Counted from the stretch's first letter, positions 1 through 8,821 are shown. The stretch is DNA of 64,000 nucleotides from Mycetocola lacteus (GCF_003667575.1 NZ_RCUY01000009.1:434001-498000), one strand, 5' to 3'. The notes: generated from the sequence alone by a model not told the origin. Made by a program: numbers and translations.

Positions 1-852
1 CACCCACGCCTGCTGGTATCGGATCAACAGGACCTCCTCGCCGTCGTCATCGACTATGGACGGTACGGCCGCGTATATCGCGCAGATACCGGGGAGTGTA
101 TCCAGGAACTTGACTGCGGGGACTACTACTCGTCGATGACACCCTTTGGGGCGGAATTCACCACGGTTCACGGTGCGACCACACTCATCCATCGCACCGA
201 CTGGAACAGACTCGACGCCACCGTTTACGATCCCGATCCACGGCCACTCACGGCGCGGGCGGACCCCGTGGAGAGCGCCGCCTCCGCGGACACACGATTC
301 CAGGACTATTTTGTGGGGAATATAGCCCTCAACACCGACCACACTCGTGTCCTCACCGATGGATGGATTTGGACTCCGGTCGGCGCTCAGCGCGCTTTTT
401 CTCTCCCCGCGTGGCTGATCGACAATCCGTGGGAATCTGAGGATGGTGCCTCGCTGTGGCGGCGAAACGACCCCACCGAGGACTGGGACTATCCACTGTG
501 CTGGATCGATGCCGATTCCTATGCAACGATGGGCCGCCCCAGCGACATTTTCCGTGAGGAGGACGAGCCTCAGCCGGCGGACACCGTATCAATCGTCAAT
601 ATCAGCACCGGGGTCGAGGCCACATTTTTGGGACCGGAGCCCCTGCGCATACCGGGCCGTCGCACCCTGTTTCATGCCCGTGGACACCTCCTGAGCGTGG
701 AACCTGACGGCCTGAGCATCTGGAGACTCAGCGACGGATCCCTAGCCCACCACCTACCGGGGCTCAACCCCGAGCTGGTTCTTGGCGGAGCGAACCGCAT
801 CGTTTCGCCCTCCGGGGACACGTGCATCATCCTCCCGCTGCCCGAACTCTAA
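1..852 (+). CDS. Partial beta-propeller-like protein, 5' end outside window
   Basis: The reading frame is open from base 1 to the TAA at 850-852, so the 283 visible residues are the C-terminal part of a longer gene. The sequence is rich in Trp, Asp and Gly, with recurring short strands such as VYRADTGECIQ, VSIVNISTG and LSIWRLSDGS that look like WD40/YVTN-type blades. There is no catalytic motif, membrane segment or lipobox in the visible part. Function is unknown. It ends against trigger factor, with a shared bidirectional terminator between them. The fold call is inference from repeat-like spacing; the coding call is firm because of the long open frame and codon bias. Confidence 0.7.
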   Translation, partial: HPRLLVSDQQDLLAVVIDYGRYGRVYRADTGECIQELDCGDYYSSMTPFGAEFTTVHGATTLIHRTDWNRLDATVYDPDPRPLTARADPVESAASADTRFQDYFVGNIALNTDHTRVLTDGWIWTPVGAQRAFSLPAWLIDNPWESEDGASLWRRNDPTEDWDYPLCWIDADSYATMGRPSDIFREEDEPQPADTVSIVNISTGVEATFLGPEPLRIPGRRTLFHARGHLLSVEPDGLSIWRLSDGSLAHHLPGLNPELVLGGANRIVSPSGDTCIILPLPEL

Positions 853-860
853 CCGCATAC

Positions 861-894
861 AAAAACCGCCCCCGATTGCTCGGGGGCGGTTTTT
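861..894. terminator. Bidirectional intrinsic terminator
   Basis: A perfect 15-bp stem (AAAAACCGCCCCCGA with its complement) closes a 4-nt loop, with A-tract and T-tract on the two sides. It lies between the convergent ends of the partial gene and tig and can serve both. Confidence 0.9.
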
Positions 895-908
895 AGTGAA
901 TCGGAGAA

Positions 909-2225
909 TTACTTCTCGTCAGCAGCCTCAACCTCGGCGGCCTCTTCCTCTTCCGAGGGGATGAAGCCCGAGAGGTCAACGTCGGCGCCGTTGGCGTCAA
1001 CAACCTTGACCTTGCCCAGGACGATTGCGAGGGCCTTGTTGCGGGCAACCTCGCCGACCATGGCGGGGATCTGACCGTTCTGGTCCAGAACCTGGATGAA
1101 CTCGCCCGGCTCCATGCCGTACTGAGCGGCACCCTGGATCAGGTACTGGGTCAGCTCTTCCTGGCTGACCTGAACCTTCTCGGTCTCGGCGATCACGTCG
1201 AGCAGGATCTGGGTGCGGAAGGTCTTCTCGGAAGACTCCTTGACCTCGGCGCGGTGAGCGTCGTCCTCGAGACGGTTCTCGTTCTCCAGGTGACGGTGCA
1301 CCTCGTCCTCAACGAGCTTCTCCGGAACGGCAACCTCAACGGTCTCCAGGAGGTGCTCGATCAGCTTCTCGCGAGCGGCAGCGCCCTGACCGAAGGTCTT
1401 CTTGCTGGCGGCCTGCTCCTTGAGCGACTCGGTCAGCTCGGCGATGGTGTCGAACTCCGAAGCGATCTGAGCGAACTCGTCGTCGGCCTCGGGCAGCTCG
1501 CGCTCCTTGACGGCGGTCAGGGTCACGGTGATTTCCGCGTCCTTGCCGGCGTGCTCGCCACCGAGCAGCGGGGCGGTGAAGGTGGTGGTCTCACCGGCGG
1601 TGAGGGTGTCCAGGGCCTCGTCGATGCCCTCGATCAGCTCGCCCGAGCCAACCTCGTAGGAGATGCCGGAGGCGTTGTCGACCTCGTTGCCCTCGATGGT
1701 GGCGATCAGGTCGATCTGAGCGAAGTCACCGGTCTTGACCGGACGGTCTACGGTGACGAGGGTGCCGAAGCGGGTACGCAGCGACTCGAGTTCCTCGGCC
1801 ACATCGGCGTCGGTAACCTCGGCGGCCTCAACCTCAAGCTTGATGCCGTCGTAGGCGGGCAGGGTGACCTCGGGGCGAACGTCAACCTCGATGGTGACCT
1901 TCAGGTCGCCGGAGAAGTCCTTCTCGTTGGGCCACTCGGTGATGTCTGCCTCGGGGCGACCCAGAACACGCACACCGTGCTCCTCGACGGCTGCGCGGTA
2001 GAAACCGTCCAGACCCTCGTTGGCTGCCTGCTCGATGACAGCACCCTTACCGACGCGCTGGTCGATGATGGCTGCGGGCACCTTGCCCTTACGGAAACCA
2101 GGCACGTTGATCTGCTCTGCGATCTGTGCGTAGGCGCGCTTGATGGCGGGCTGCAGGTCCTCCGGGGTCACCTCAATGTTGAGCTTGACGCGGGTGGGGC
2201 TGAGCTGTTCGACCGTCGACTTCAC
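909..2225 (-). CDS. tig: Trigger factor, ribosome-associated chaperone and prolyl isomerase
   Basis: The 438-residue product has the usual trigger-factor length and layout: an N-terminal ribosome-binding domain (about 1-145) with a ribosome-docking GFRKGK signature (PGFRKGKVP), a central FKBP-like PPIase domain (about 155-245) and an alpha-helical C-terminal chaperone domain ending in an acidic Glu/Ala tail. It binds ribosomal protein L23 and shelters nascent chains in the cytosol. I chose the GTG at 2225 because AGGAG lies 11 nt upstream and the protein then begins [14 protein letters not shown], as in the family. A longer in-frame reading would run into tRNA-Pro and is not credible. It lies downstream of that tRNA on the same strand. 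Confidence 0.97.
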   Translation of the reverse strand: MKSTVEQLSPTRVKLNIEVTPEDLQPAIKRAYAQIAEQINVPGFRKGKVPAAIIDQRVGKGAVIEQAANEGLDGFYRAAVEEHGVRVLGRPEADITEWPNEKDFSGDLKVTIEVDVRPEVTLPAYDGIKLEVEAAEVTDADVAEELESLRTRFGTLVTVDRPVKTGDFAQIDLIATIEGNEVDNASGISYEVGSGELIEGIDEALDTLTAGETTTFTAPLLGGEHAGKDAEITVTLTAVKERELPEADDEFAQIASEFDTIAELTESLKEQAASKKTFGQGAAAREKLIEHLLETVEVAVPEKLVEDEVHRHLENENRLEDDAHRAEVKESSEKTFRTQILLDVIAETEKVQVSQEELTQYLIQGAAQYGMEPGEFIQVLDQNGQIPAMVGEVARNKALAIVLGKVKVVDANGADVDLSGFIPSEEEEAAEVEAADEK

Positions 2226-2281
2226 GATGATGTGTTCTCCTGATTGTTGGAAATTCGTCCTCGGGTGAGGAGTGGGCCTCG

Positions 2282-2355
2282 TCGGGGCGACAGGATTTGA
2301 ACCTGCGACCTCCCGCTCCCAAAGCGGGCGCTCTACCAAGCTGAGCTACGCCCCG
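2282..2355 (-). tRNA. tRNA-Pro(TGG)
   Basis: A cloverleaf folds on the minus strand with acceptor stem CGGGGCG/CGCCCCG, D-arm GCTCAGCTTGGTAGAGC, anticodon stem-loop with TGG and T-arm GGTTCAAATCC. The discriminator base is A and CCA is not encoded. It precedes tig. Confidence 0.95.
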
Positions 2356-2576
2356 GCTAGTAAAGCCGGTTTTAGTCAATTCCGCGCATGCACGGCAGGC
2401 TAATTGACCTCCGCAAGTCTAGCTGACAAAAACACCCGTCCCGACACCAATTCAAAACCCGGGGTGTCGGAGGCGCCCCAATTTGTCGCGCCGCGCCCGG
2501 GTTGCACCGCGAAGTGCGCAACCAAGCTCAACGTGTACTACGATGAAATCACACCCCGGAAGTCACCTTCCGGAGT

Positions 2577-2650
2577 GGGGATGTAGCTTAGTGGTAAAGC
2601 CTTAGTCTTCCAAACTAATGATGCGGGTTCGATTCCCGTCATCCCCTCCA
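2577..2650 (+). tRNA. tRNA-Gly(TCC)
   Basis: The acceptor stem GGGGATG pairs with CATCCCC. The anticodon loop CTTCCAA gives anticodon TCC, and the T-loop is TTCGATT. The 3' CCA is encoded (2648-2650). A terminator follows directly. Confidence 0.95.
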
Positions 2651-2653
2651 GAT

Positions 2654-2691
2654 AAAAGCCCGGCTCTCGGAAACGAGTGCCGGGCTTTTTT
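2654..2691 (+). terminator. Terminator of tRNA-Gly
   Basis: The stem AAAAGCCCGGC/GCCGGGCTTTT with a run of six T starts three bases after the tRNA CCA end. Confidence 0.9.
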
Positions 2692-2794
2692 GTGTGATGC
2701 GGAGAGCGCTCGCACCACGCCGGGATGCGACACACACAGCATTCCTACGGTCTTTCCACGGCAACCGCTCACAACGGCGATCTAGCGTGGAGCT

Positions 2795-2971
2795 ATGAAG
2801 CAGTTGTGGGCCCGATTTATCTCGCACATCGTCCAGGATGATGATGCAGAGCTGTCACGCCTTGATGTTCTGGATGGGCTGCGCCCCTCCGATGCCGCGC
2901 CGATCCGCCTCGTCGACGCACCCGAGAAAGTCGACGCACCCGAGGAAACGGTGCGCGGGCAGCGCCACTAG
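2795..2971 (+). CDS. Small hypothetical protein, 58 aa
   Basis: This short frame starts with ATG preceded by GTGGAG at close spacing and ends at TAG 2969-2971. The product begins MKQLWARFISHIVQDDDAEL and is acidic in its second half. A near-perfect 15-bp direct repeat (GTCGACGCACCCGAG at about 2918 and 2933) encodes VDAPE twice. It runs tail to tail with the acetyltransferase remnant, sharing the CTAG stop region. I recognise no family, and the frame could be fortuitous. Codon use is compatible with the neighbours. Confidence 0.4.
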   Translation: MKQLWARFISHIVQDDDAELSRLDVLDGLRPSDAAPIRLVDAPEKVDAPEETVRGQRH

Positions 2972-3318
2972 TCTTCCTGCGCGAGCTGCGCACAGGGGTC
3001 GCGGGCGGTCCACACCTCTTTAAAGAAGTCGGCGTCCACGTGGCGCGCCTCATCCCGGAAACCCAGTCGCGCGAACAGTGCGACAGCTCCCCTGTTGCGC
3101 GCGTCGCACTGCGCGATCAACCGATGTGCGCCGCGCTGGTCATACAGGGTAGCCGTCAACACGCGTAACGCTTCGCTGGCGATGACCGCGCCCTACGTCG
3201 GATCTTCCAGATTAATCCCGGGCTAATAGGTGTCGGGCTGGTCTTCATGAGTGCGGATGGCAACATCCTCCTGTAAGACCCCGGTCTCGCGCTCCCGGAT
3301 CTCAAAAGAAATCCGGGC
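2968..3318 (-). pseudogene. Decayed GNAT N-acetyltransferase remnant
   Basis: Read on the minus strand in one frame, this segment gives RISFEIRERETGVLQED, then VAIRTHEDQPDTY, a TAG (3223-3225), PGINLEDPT, a second TAG (3193-3195), and GAVIASEALRVL running on to AQCDARNRGAVALFARLGF and DADFFKEVWT. These are the central acetyl-CoA-binding and C-terminal segments typical of RimJ-like GNATs. A third in-frame TAG (3319-3321) bounds it upstream, and the N-terminal part is missing. The acetyl-CoA loop is also damaged: the usual glycine-rich GRG segment reads TAG-GAV. An intact frame after 3162 encodes only 64 residues, too few for an enzyme. I call it a pseudogene with three nonsense changes and a lost 5' end. 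Confidence 0.75.
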
Positions 3319-3398
3319 CTATTGTTATGCCCTGCCGCGCACGAGGCCCGCTGAAAACGAAATTCGGAGCCGAACCGAATTCGCGGGCCCCGTGAGCA

Positions 3399-3932
3399 CT
3401 AGTAAATGTATGCGTCGCTCACGACGGGTGCCGTATCGGATCCACCCACATAGCACTCAAACATCGCATGCTTGATTTTTGTGCCGTATTCGTTCTTCGG
3501 CTGAGCCTCGACCTTGAAGAACCACTGATCATCGACAATCTGTGCCGGATAGGCGCCCAGAATCCAGCGGATTTTACCTCCATAGGTCAGCAACTTGTCT
3601 CCGGCAGACATGCATGCCTCACGAGCGTTAGACTCCGACAGCCCGCCAGAAGTGGCAACCTTTTGAGCCGGTGCCGGCGCCTGTGCTGCTGGCTGAGGTG
3701 CCTCGTTCTCCTCAGTAATGGCGACTTCTTCCTCAACCGCAGCCTCAGCGGTCACGGCAGGTTCAGCCTTCGGTGCTACAGCCAACGCAGACGGCGCCGA
3801 ACCTACCTCGGCGGAGCTGCCATTTTTAGGATTAATGAGGGCACCTAGAATCGCGAGCCCTGCGACTCCGATCACAACCCAGGCCCAAACTGGGATTTTC
3901 TTCGATGTTTTCTGAGCATTTTCTGCAGTCAT
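3399..3932 (-). CDS. Membrane-anchored hypothetical protein with Ala/Pro/Glu linker
   Basis: The 177-residue product starts MTAENAQKTSKKIPVW. It has one transmembrane helix (about 14-33), a low-complexity Ala/Glu/Pro linker (about 45-95) and a compact C-terminal region (about 100-177) with two cysteines (EACMSAGDK and FECYVGG) that could form a disulfide outside the cell. The N-terminus is Lys-rich before the helix, so the C-terminal part is probably extracytoplasmic. Frame-compatible upstream starts would add 35 residues with atypical composition and are less likely. The C-terminal part looks like the small single-domain proteins common in actinobacterial secretomes, but I cannot name a function. 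Confidence 0.7.
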   Translation of the reverse strand: MTAENAQKTSKKIPVWAWVVIGVAGLAILGALINPKNGSSAEVGSAPSALAVAPKAEPAVTAEAAVEEEVAITEENEAPQPAAQAPAPAQKVATSGGLSESNAREACMSAGDKLLTYGGKIRWILGAYPAQIVDDQWFFKVEAQPKNEYGTKIKHAMFECYVGGSDTAPVVSDAYIY

Positions 3933-4149
3933 GAGCGAGAGCCTAGCTTCAGGACAGGAATCAATACACCGCCCAGTTCGGAGGGCAAATTCGATACAAA
4001 GATGCGTGCTCGCCACCGTTTGACACGGGTCGGGCACCGATCGCGTTCCGGCTAAAAGAAACGATGGCCGTTCAATCGTCGGGGCAATGTGAGGTCACCG
4101 CGAGTCCCGATGACGCCATCAGAGGGTTGGAACCCGATCTGGCATCACG

Positions 4150-4950
4150 CTAGCGCTCCCAGAGGTACGGAGTGGTCTGGGTCACGCGGATCAGCCCCGA
4201 GCGTTCCAGGATCGGGCGGGAGAACTCGGTGGAATCCGAGTGGACAAATCGTTTCCCTGAGGCAAGTGCAGATCGAGCACGGGCCGCGGTGAGTGCCCGG
4301 TAGATCCCGCGGCCGCGATACGCGTGCAGCGTTGATCCACCCCAGATGCCCACAAAATCGGTGCCGGGCACCGGCTCGAGTCGCCCGGCGCTGACGATGC
4401 GCTGAGCCGCCTGCGCCACCCAAAACTCGGTGCCGTTCTCGATGGCGAGTTCACTCAGCAGCTCCCCGAGCTTGTCCGAGTCTTCCTCTTCACCAAATGC
4501 CTCAGCGGACATGGCACTCATCGCCCGGACCTCGGCCTCGGTGGTGATCCGGCGCACGGTGATCCCCTCCCGAGCAAGCGCCTGCGTGGGATCGTTCACC
4601 AACAGGTCTTCAAGGGCCCCAATCATCACCGACTCGGATTCCTGGGCCACAAATCCCGCGCGCGTCAGTGCCGTGTGAAGGCCGGGCGCGTCATCGTGGG
4701 CGCGGGTTTTCCACTCCACATCCACGATCTCCGGATACGTGGCGAAGTAGGCCAGCGCGGTGTTCACGTTCTGGGCGATCGATCCCGTCGGCGTTGCGTC
4801 GAGTTTCGCATAGGTCACAAAACCGTGGCCGCCGGGGAAGATAGCCAGGGTGAGCCCACCCAGCATGAACACGGATTCGGCCGTGCGCACCTCGACCGTG
4901 GTGCGTAGCTGCTGATCATAGGCACGGAGATAGTCGGTGTGGAGAGTCAT
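4150..4950 (-). CDS. GNAT family N-acetyltransferase
   Basis: The 266-residue protein has a poorly conserved N-terminal half and a C-terminal GNAT fold. The second half shows strand-helix elements ITVRRITTEAEVRAM, an acetyl-CoA pyrophosphate loop of the form YRGRGIYRALTAARAR (about 215-230) and a final FSRPILERSGL segment. It should transfer an acetyl group from acetyl-CoA to a small amine or protein amine; the substrate is not evident. The architecture resembles fusions in which the first GNAT half lost its CoA loop. It stands alone, head to head with the membrane protein at 5079. Confidence 0.8.
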   Translation of the reverse strand: MTLHTDYLRAYDQQLRTTVEVRTAESVFMLGGLTLAIFPGGHGFVTYAKLDATPTGSIAQNVNTALAYFATYPEIVDVEWKTRAHDDAPGLHTALTRAGFVAQESESVMIGALEDLLVNDPTQALAREGITVRRITTEAEVRAMSAMSAEAFGEEEDSDKLGELLSELAIENGTEFWVAQAAQRIVSAGRLEPVPGTDFVGIWGGSTLHAYRGRGIYRALTAARARSALASGKRFVHSDSTEFSRPILERSGLIRVTQTTPYLWER

Positions 4951-5078
4951 CGCGGCCAGCGTATCAGCGGGCGGATCGGCTCGAACCTCAGCAGAGCGCC
5001 CAACCGCAGCGCCCAGGCGCGCGTGGCGAAAAAAGCGGGCGATAATGGAAGGGTCCCCAATGCGCGTTCAAAGGTAGT

Positions 5079-5720
5079 GTGCCCGTGTCCGAAACCCCGT
5101 CCGAGTACCCGGTCAGCCCCGAGGCAGCGAAGCAGTCCCCCGCAGTTACGCAGGATGCCCAGGCGGAGCGCGAATCCCACGCCGACTCCGCGGCGGCGGA
5201 TCAGGCGCCCGCCGACGCCTGGGAGGCACCGCAGCAGAGTGTGCGCCCCGATCCCGTCCGCGCCCCGCACGCGGGAGTGTTTGGATATGTGGCCGCGGTC
5301 GTCGGTATCGCGGTGGCGCTCTGGATCGTCGCCGGACGCACCCTGGTGGGAATCGACGGCGACCTCGTGCGCTGGTTTGCCTACAGCCTGGGGCCGGTCT
5401 ATGCAATCCTCAACATCTTTGTTGCCCGCAACATCATCCTCACCGCAAAACGCGGATACAACCTGCGCCCCTCGGCCGTGGCTACCCTGATCATCTCGTG
5501 GGTCTGCGGCATTGGCTTCGGATTCCTGGTGCCCGACATCACCGAACACGGCCTGGTGTCGATGGTGTCCCTCAGCGGTGGAGAGGTTGCCCAGGAGATC
5601 GGGATCGGCGTGGCCAACCCGTTGGCGACCGTCAGCGTTGCCCTGACCATCTTCGCCCTGGTGCTCAGCGGACTCTCGGCGCGCGGCCCCAAGCCGCCCG
5701 TCGACGAGGACGATTACTAA
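5079..5720 (+). CDS. Hypothetical membrane protein, four predicted helices
   Basis: The N-terminal 65 residues are hydrophilic and disordered (Ala, Glu, Pro, Gln). Four hydrophobic helices follow at roughly 66-86, 95-118, 130-152 and 180-200, and the protein ends in an acidic PPVDEDDY tail. The GTG at 5079 has AAAGG just upstream; a second GTG two codons later is an equally possible start. Proteins of this build are common in Microbacteriaceae, but none has a function known to me. A small two-helix membrane protein follows at 5866. Confidence 0.7.
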   Translation: MPVSETPSEYPVSPEAAKQSPAVTQDAQAERESHADSAAADQAPADAWEAPQQSVRPDPVRAPHAGVFGYVAAVVGIAVALWIVAGRTLVGIDGDLVRWFAYSLGPVYAILNIFVARNIILTAKRGYNLRPSAVATLIISWVCGIGFGFLVPDITEHGLVSMVSLSGGEVAQEIGIGVANPLATVSVALTIFALVLSGLSARGPKPPVDEDDY

Positions 5721-5865
5721 ACACCTGTTCGAACCTAACGATCAGGTCACAGCCCACCCAAAACGGCCGGATGCCCACGCCCGCATGTGCCAGACTGGCG
5801 CACAGGGTACGGGGCAATGGCGCCCCGCACTCGCCTACTTCCCGCAGAAAGACGGCCCCTCAGCC

Positions 5866-6036
5866 ATGAAACTCCGCTCGCTCGCCGCCGTCTACACCCT
5901 GGTGGGTGCCGTGGTTTTTCTGATCGGCGGCATCCTGCTCGGGCTTGGACGATTCGGTCCCGGGGTCCTCATGATGATCGTCTGCATCATCTTCCTCGCC
6001 GCCAGCGGTCGCGCCCAGCGCAAATCCAAGCGCTAG
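5866..6036 (+). CDS. Small two-helix membrane protein, 56 aa
   Basis: The product starts MKLRSLAAVYTLVGAVVF. It consists of two hydrophobic helices (about 8-28 and 31-47) joined by LGRFG and ends with a basic RAQRKSKR tail. In-frame codons upstream have unlike composition, so I take the ATG at 5866 as start, although its ribosome-binding site is weak. Function is unknown. It lies 18 bp from the end of the convergent carbonic-anhydrase-like gene. Confidence 0.55.
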   Translation: MKLRSLAAVYTLVGAVVFLIGGILLGLGRFGPGVLMMIVCIIFLAASGRAQRKSKR

Positions 6037-6054
6037 GTCCGAAACGACCCCTCC

Positions 6055-6585
6055 CTACAGGGCCGAGTATCGTGCCGCATTCGCGCGGTAGCGAGCGGCA
6101 TTCTCTCGAATCCCGGCGATCTCCTCGGCTGTCAACGCGCGCCGCACCTTGCCCGGGACGCCGGCGACCAGCGATCCCGCGGGAATCTGCGCCCCCTCGA
6201 GCACGACCGCACCGCCGGCGATCAGCGAGTTCTCGCCGATCACCGCGCCGTTGAGTATCACCGCGCCCATCCCCACCAGCACACCATCCCCGATCGTGGA
6301 GCCGTGAACCACCGCGTTGTGTCCCACCGAGACGTCTCGACCGATCAGCACCGGGGACCCGGGATCCGCATGGACAGCGACGCCGTCCTGCAGGTTGCTC
6401 CCCGCGCCCAGCACTATCGACGCACTGTCCCCACGCAGCACCGCATTGAACCAGACGCTTGCCCGCGGGCCCAGAGTCACATCCCCCACGATGCGGGCAC
6501 CGGGGGCCACATACGCGTCCGCGGCGATGCGCGGAGCGGGCAGATCAGGCAGGGCAAGGATCAAAAACTCCGGGGTCTCAGACAT
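6055..6585 (-). CDS. Gamma-carbonic-anhydrase-like hexapeptide-repeat protein
   Basis: The 176-residue protein is a left-handed beta-helix of the gamma-class carbonic anhydrase/PaaY/YrdA family. Hexapeptide turns run from IVGDVTLGPRASVW to LVAGVPGKVRR. The three metal-binding histidines are in place: H72 (VAVHAD) and H89 and H94 (VGHNAVVHG). A C-terminal helix (LTAEEIAGIRENAARY) supports trimer packing. Family members bind zinc or iron and some hydrate CO2, whereas others lack detectable activity, so the reaction here is not certain. It is transcribed away from dps. Confidence 0.88.
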   Translation of the reverse strand: MSETPEFLILALPDLPAPRIAADAYVAPGARIVGDVTLGPRASVWFNAVLRGDSASIVLGAGSNLQDGVAVHADPGSPVLIGRDVSVGHNAVVHGSTIGDGVLVGMGAVILNGAVIGENSLIAGGAVVLEGAQIPAGSLVAGVPGKVRRALTAEEIAGIRENAARYRANAARYSAL

Positions 6586-6655
6586 GGTTTCAGCCTAGTC
6601 TCGAACCTTTTTTGATGAATTTTCGATGCTGGACACCGGCTGGGAGATTCTTGGA

Positions 6656-6667
6656 TTTAGATCTAAA
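6656..6667. promoter_or_regulatory. Perfect 12-bp palindrome in the divergent dps region
   Basis: TTTAGATCTAAA is a perfect palindrome in the AT-richer 224-bp gap between the carbonic-anhydrase-like gene and dps. It lies about 142 bp upstream of the dps start. The size and symmetry fit a dimeric repressor site, for example a metal or peroxide regulator, but no regulator is identified. Confidence 0.4.
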
Positions 6668-6809
6668 ACACGCGTCATCACGCGGGTTGGAGGCCCCGCT
6701 TCGGGGGCCCAAAAACCGCCGAAACACAGCGTAAGACGAGCCTAATCTTGCTTGCGGAATGTTTTTATCCGCGTACCGTTGTATCTAACACCGAGGAAAG
6801 AAGGAAAAA

Positions 6810-7295
6810 ATGACCAACATCCAGACCGTCGCCACCAGTTCCGTCAGCGCAGAGGTTGCCGCCGGAGTTGCCCAGTTCCTCAGCCCGGTCGTTCTCGACC
6901 TCCAGGCACTTGTCATCAACGGCAAGCAGGCCCACTGGCACGTCCGCGGAGCCAACTTCGTCGGCGTCCACGAACTCTTCGACACCGTCGTGGAGCACGC
7001 CCAGGACTGGTCCGACCTCGCCGCCGAGCGAATCGTTGCACTCGGCCTCCCGGTCGACGCTCGCCTCGCCACCGTCGCCGCCAAGACCACCACGGGTGAG
7101 CTGACCGCCGGATTCGTGCAGTCCGACCAGTCCATCGCCGAGGTCATCGCCCAGATCGACGCCGCCCTGGTCTCGGTCAACACCGCGATCGACGAGCTCG
7201 CCGAGCTCGACGCCACCAGCCAGGACGTTGCGATCGAGATCGCTCGTGGCCTGGACAAGGACCGCTGGTTCCTGGTCGCTCACCTCAGCAAGTAA
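6810..7295 (+). CDS. dps: Dps-family ferritin-like DNA-protection protein
   Basis: The 161-residue product is a Dps ferroxidase that oxidises Fe(II) with peroxide and stores iron in a dodecameric shell, protecting DNA in stress or stationary phase. The intersubunit ferroxidase residues match the family: H42 (KQAHWHVRG), H54 and D58 (VHELFD), D69 and E73 (SDLAAER). A short N-terminal extension lacks a Lys cluster, so direct DNA binding is uncertain. The ribosome-binding site AGAAGGAAAAA precedes the ATG. The gene is monocistronic, with hairpins downstream. A palindrome at 6656 is a candidate operator. Confidence 0.95.
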   Translation: MTNIQTVATSSVSAEVAAGVAQFLSPVVLDLQALVINGKQAHWHVRGANFVGVHELFDTVVEHAQDWSDLAAERIVALGLPVDARLATVAAKTTTGELTAGFVQSDQSIAEVIAQIDAALVSVNTAIDELAELDATSQDVAIEIARGLDKDRWFLVAHLSK

Positions 7296-7354
7296 TTCCC
7301 CGGGTTTTCGCCGCGCTCTCGCCTTCGGGCGGGGGCGCGGCGCTGGTTAACGGA

Positions 7355-7393
7355 GTATCGCCCCCGCGCGTAGAAGGCACGCGGGGGCGATAC
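7355..7393. terminator. Hairpin between convergent dps and dctA
   Basis: A perfect 14-bp stem (GTATCGCCCCCGCG with its complement) closes an 11-nt loop. A second, imperfect hairpin with a TTCG loop sits just before it (about 7310-7342). Neither has a long T-tract. They separate the 3' ends of dps and the dicarboxylate transporter. Confidence 0.65.
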
Positions 7394-7453
7394 GTCTGAA
7401 ATCAGCACCCACCTGAGCAAGGGCTCAGCGCGCGGGGGCGCTTGTCGCGGCGG

Positions 7454-8821
7454 CTAGCGCGCGGGCATCTGAGCGGTTTCCACCTCGGACTGTGCGGCGA
7501 CGTCACCGTGTCCGTCGGCGGTCATGGTCGATTCGTCAAAGGGCAACTCCCCCGCCAGCACGCTGCGAGCACGGGCCCGGTCGATCTGACCGGTCCAGGT
7601 GCCGATCAGGAAGGTCGCGACCGCGTTACCGGTGAAGTTGGTCAGCGCACGCCCCTCGGACATGAACCGGTCGATCCCCACGATGACTCCCACGCCATCC
7701 ACCAGATCCGGACGGTAAGCCTGCAGGCCGCCGGCCAGGGTCGCCAGTCCCGCCCCGGTCACCCCGGCAGCGCCCTTGGATGCGATGATCATGAACACCA
7801 GCAGACCGATCTGCTCGCCGATACTCATCGGCTGCCCCATCCCGGTCGCGATAAACAGCGAGGCCATGGTCAGATAAATCGCGGTCCCATCCAGGTTAAA
7901 GGAGTAGCCCGTGGGCACCGTGATGCCCACCACAGGCTTCGAAACCCCGGCGTGTTCCAACTTGGCGATCAGCCGCGGCAACGCCGACTCGGACGAGGAG
8001 GTGCCCACGATCAGCAGGTACTCGCGGCCAAAGTACTTGAGCATCTTGAAGATGTTCAGCCCGGTCACAAAGTACAGCAGCGAGCCCAGCACCCCGACGA
8101 TGAACAGCACACAGGTGATGTAGAAGGCGATCATCAGGATCCCCAGGCCCCAGATCGCCGCGGCACCGGTCTTGCCCACCACCGCGGCAATCGCGCCGAA
8201 GGCACCGATCGGGGCCAGCCAGAGGATCATGCTGAGGATGCGGAACACCAGGGTCTGCAGCTGCTTGATCGCGCCGATAATGGGCTCGCCGCGCGTGCCC
8301 AGCCCCTGCAGGGCGAAGCCGGTGAGCAGCGCAATAAAGAGGACCTGCAGAACGCTCTCCCCGGTGAAGGCCGAGAAGAAGGTTGGCGGGATGATCTGCA
8401 AGATGAAGTCCACGGTTCCCGCGGCCTCCCCCTTGGTTTCATAGTGGGCACCGCGCATGTCCAGGCCTTCGCCCGGGTGGATCAGGTTTCCCACCACCAG
8501 GCCGATGGCCAGCGCAAAGGTCGACATGATCAGGAAGTAGATCAGCGCCAGACCACCGATCTTGCCGACGGTTGCGGCCTTGGCGATCGACCCGACCCCG
8601 ATCACGATGGTGCAGAAAATAATCGGAGCGATCATCATCTTGATCAGGGAGACAAACGCCTTCCCCAGGGGTTCGAGTGCGATGGCCACGTCCGGGACGA
8701 TGAGCCCCAGCAGAGCGCCGGCAACCACGGCGATAATCACCGATACATACAGCCAGGTGTGTCGATCCCACGAGCGCCGCGGCCGGCGCGGGACGGTGCA
8801 ATGTACAACGTTTTGTGCCAC
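7454..8821 (-). CDS. dctA: Dicarboxylate:cation symporter, DctA/GltP family
   Basis: The 455-residue integral membrane protein belongs to the dicarboxylate/amino acid:cation symporter (DAACS) family. Signatures visible are the serine-rich re-entrant loop (GTSSSESALPRLI) and the transport-core motif GYSFNLDGTAIYLTMA with the ion-binding Asn/Asp region SEGRALTNFTGNAVAT. It should import succinate, fumarate or malate with protons or sodium. The GTG start at 8821 is fixed by AGGAGG five bases upstream. A CitA/DcuS-type two-component system is encoded divergently, which supports dicarboxylate over glutamate as the substrate. Confidence 0.9.
   Translation of the reverse strand: MAQNVVHCTVPRRPRRSWDRHTWLYVSVIIAVVAGALLGLIVPDVAIALEPLGKAFVSLIKMMIAPIIFCTIVIGVGSIAKAATVGKIGGLALIYFLIMSTFALAIGLVVGNLIHPGEGLDMRGAHYETKGEAAGTVDFILQIIPPTFFSAFTGESVLQVLFIALLTGFALQGLGTRGEPIIGAIKQLQTLVFRILSMILWLAPIGAFGAIAAVVGKTGAAAIWGLGILMIAFYITCVLFIVGVLGSLLYFVTGLNIFKMLKYFGREYLLIVGTSSSESALPRLIAKLEHAGVSKPVVGITVPTGYSFNLDGTAIYLTMASLFIATGMGQPMSIGEQIGLLVFMIIASKGAAGVTGAGLATLAGGLQAYRPDLVDGVGVIVGIDRFMSEGRALTNFTGNAVATFLIGTWTGQIDRARARSVLAGELPFDESTMTADGHGDVAAQSEVETAQMPAR

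Noticed and set aside
1254-2243. 329-codon open frame on the plus strand
   Set aside because: It is the antisense of tig, with low-complexity Gly/Leu/Val product and no ribosome-binding site.
6752-6787. Promoter for dps (TTGCGG and TATCTA)
   Set aside because: The gap between the hexamers is 24 bp, too long for a standard promoter, so no promoter is claimed.
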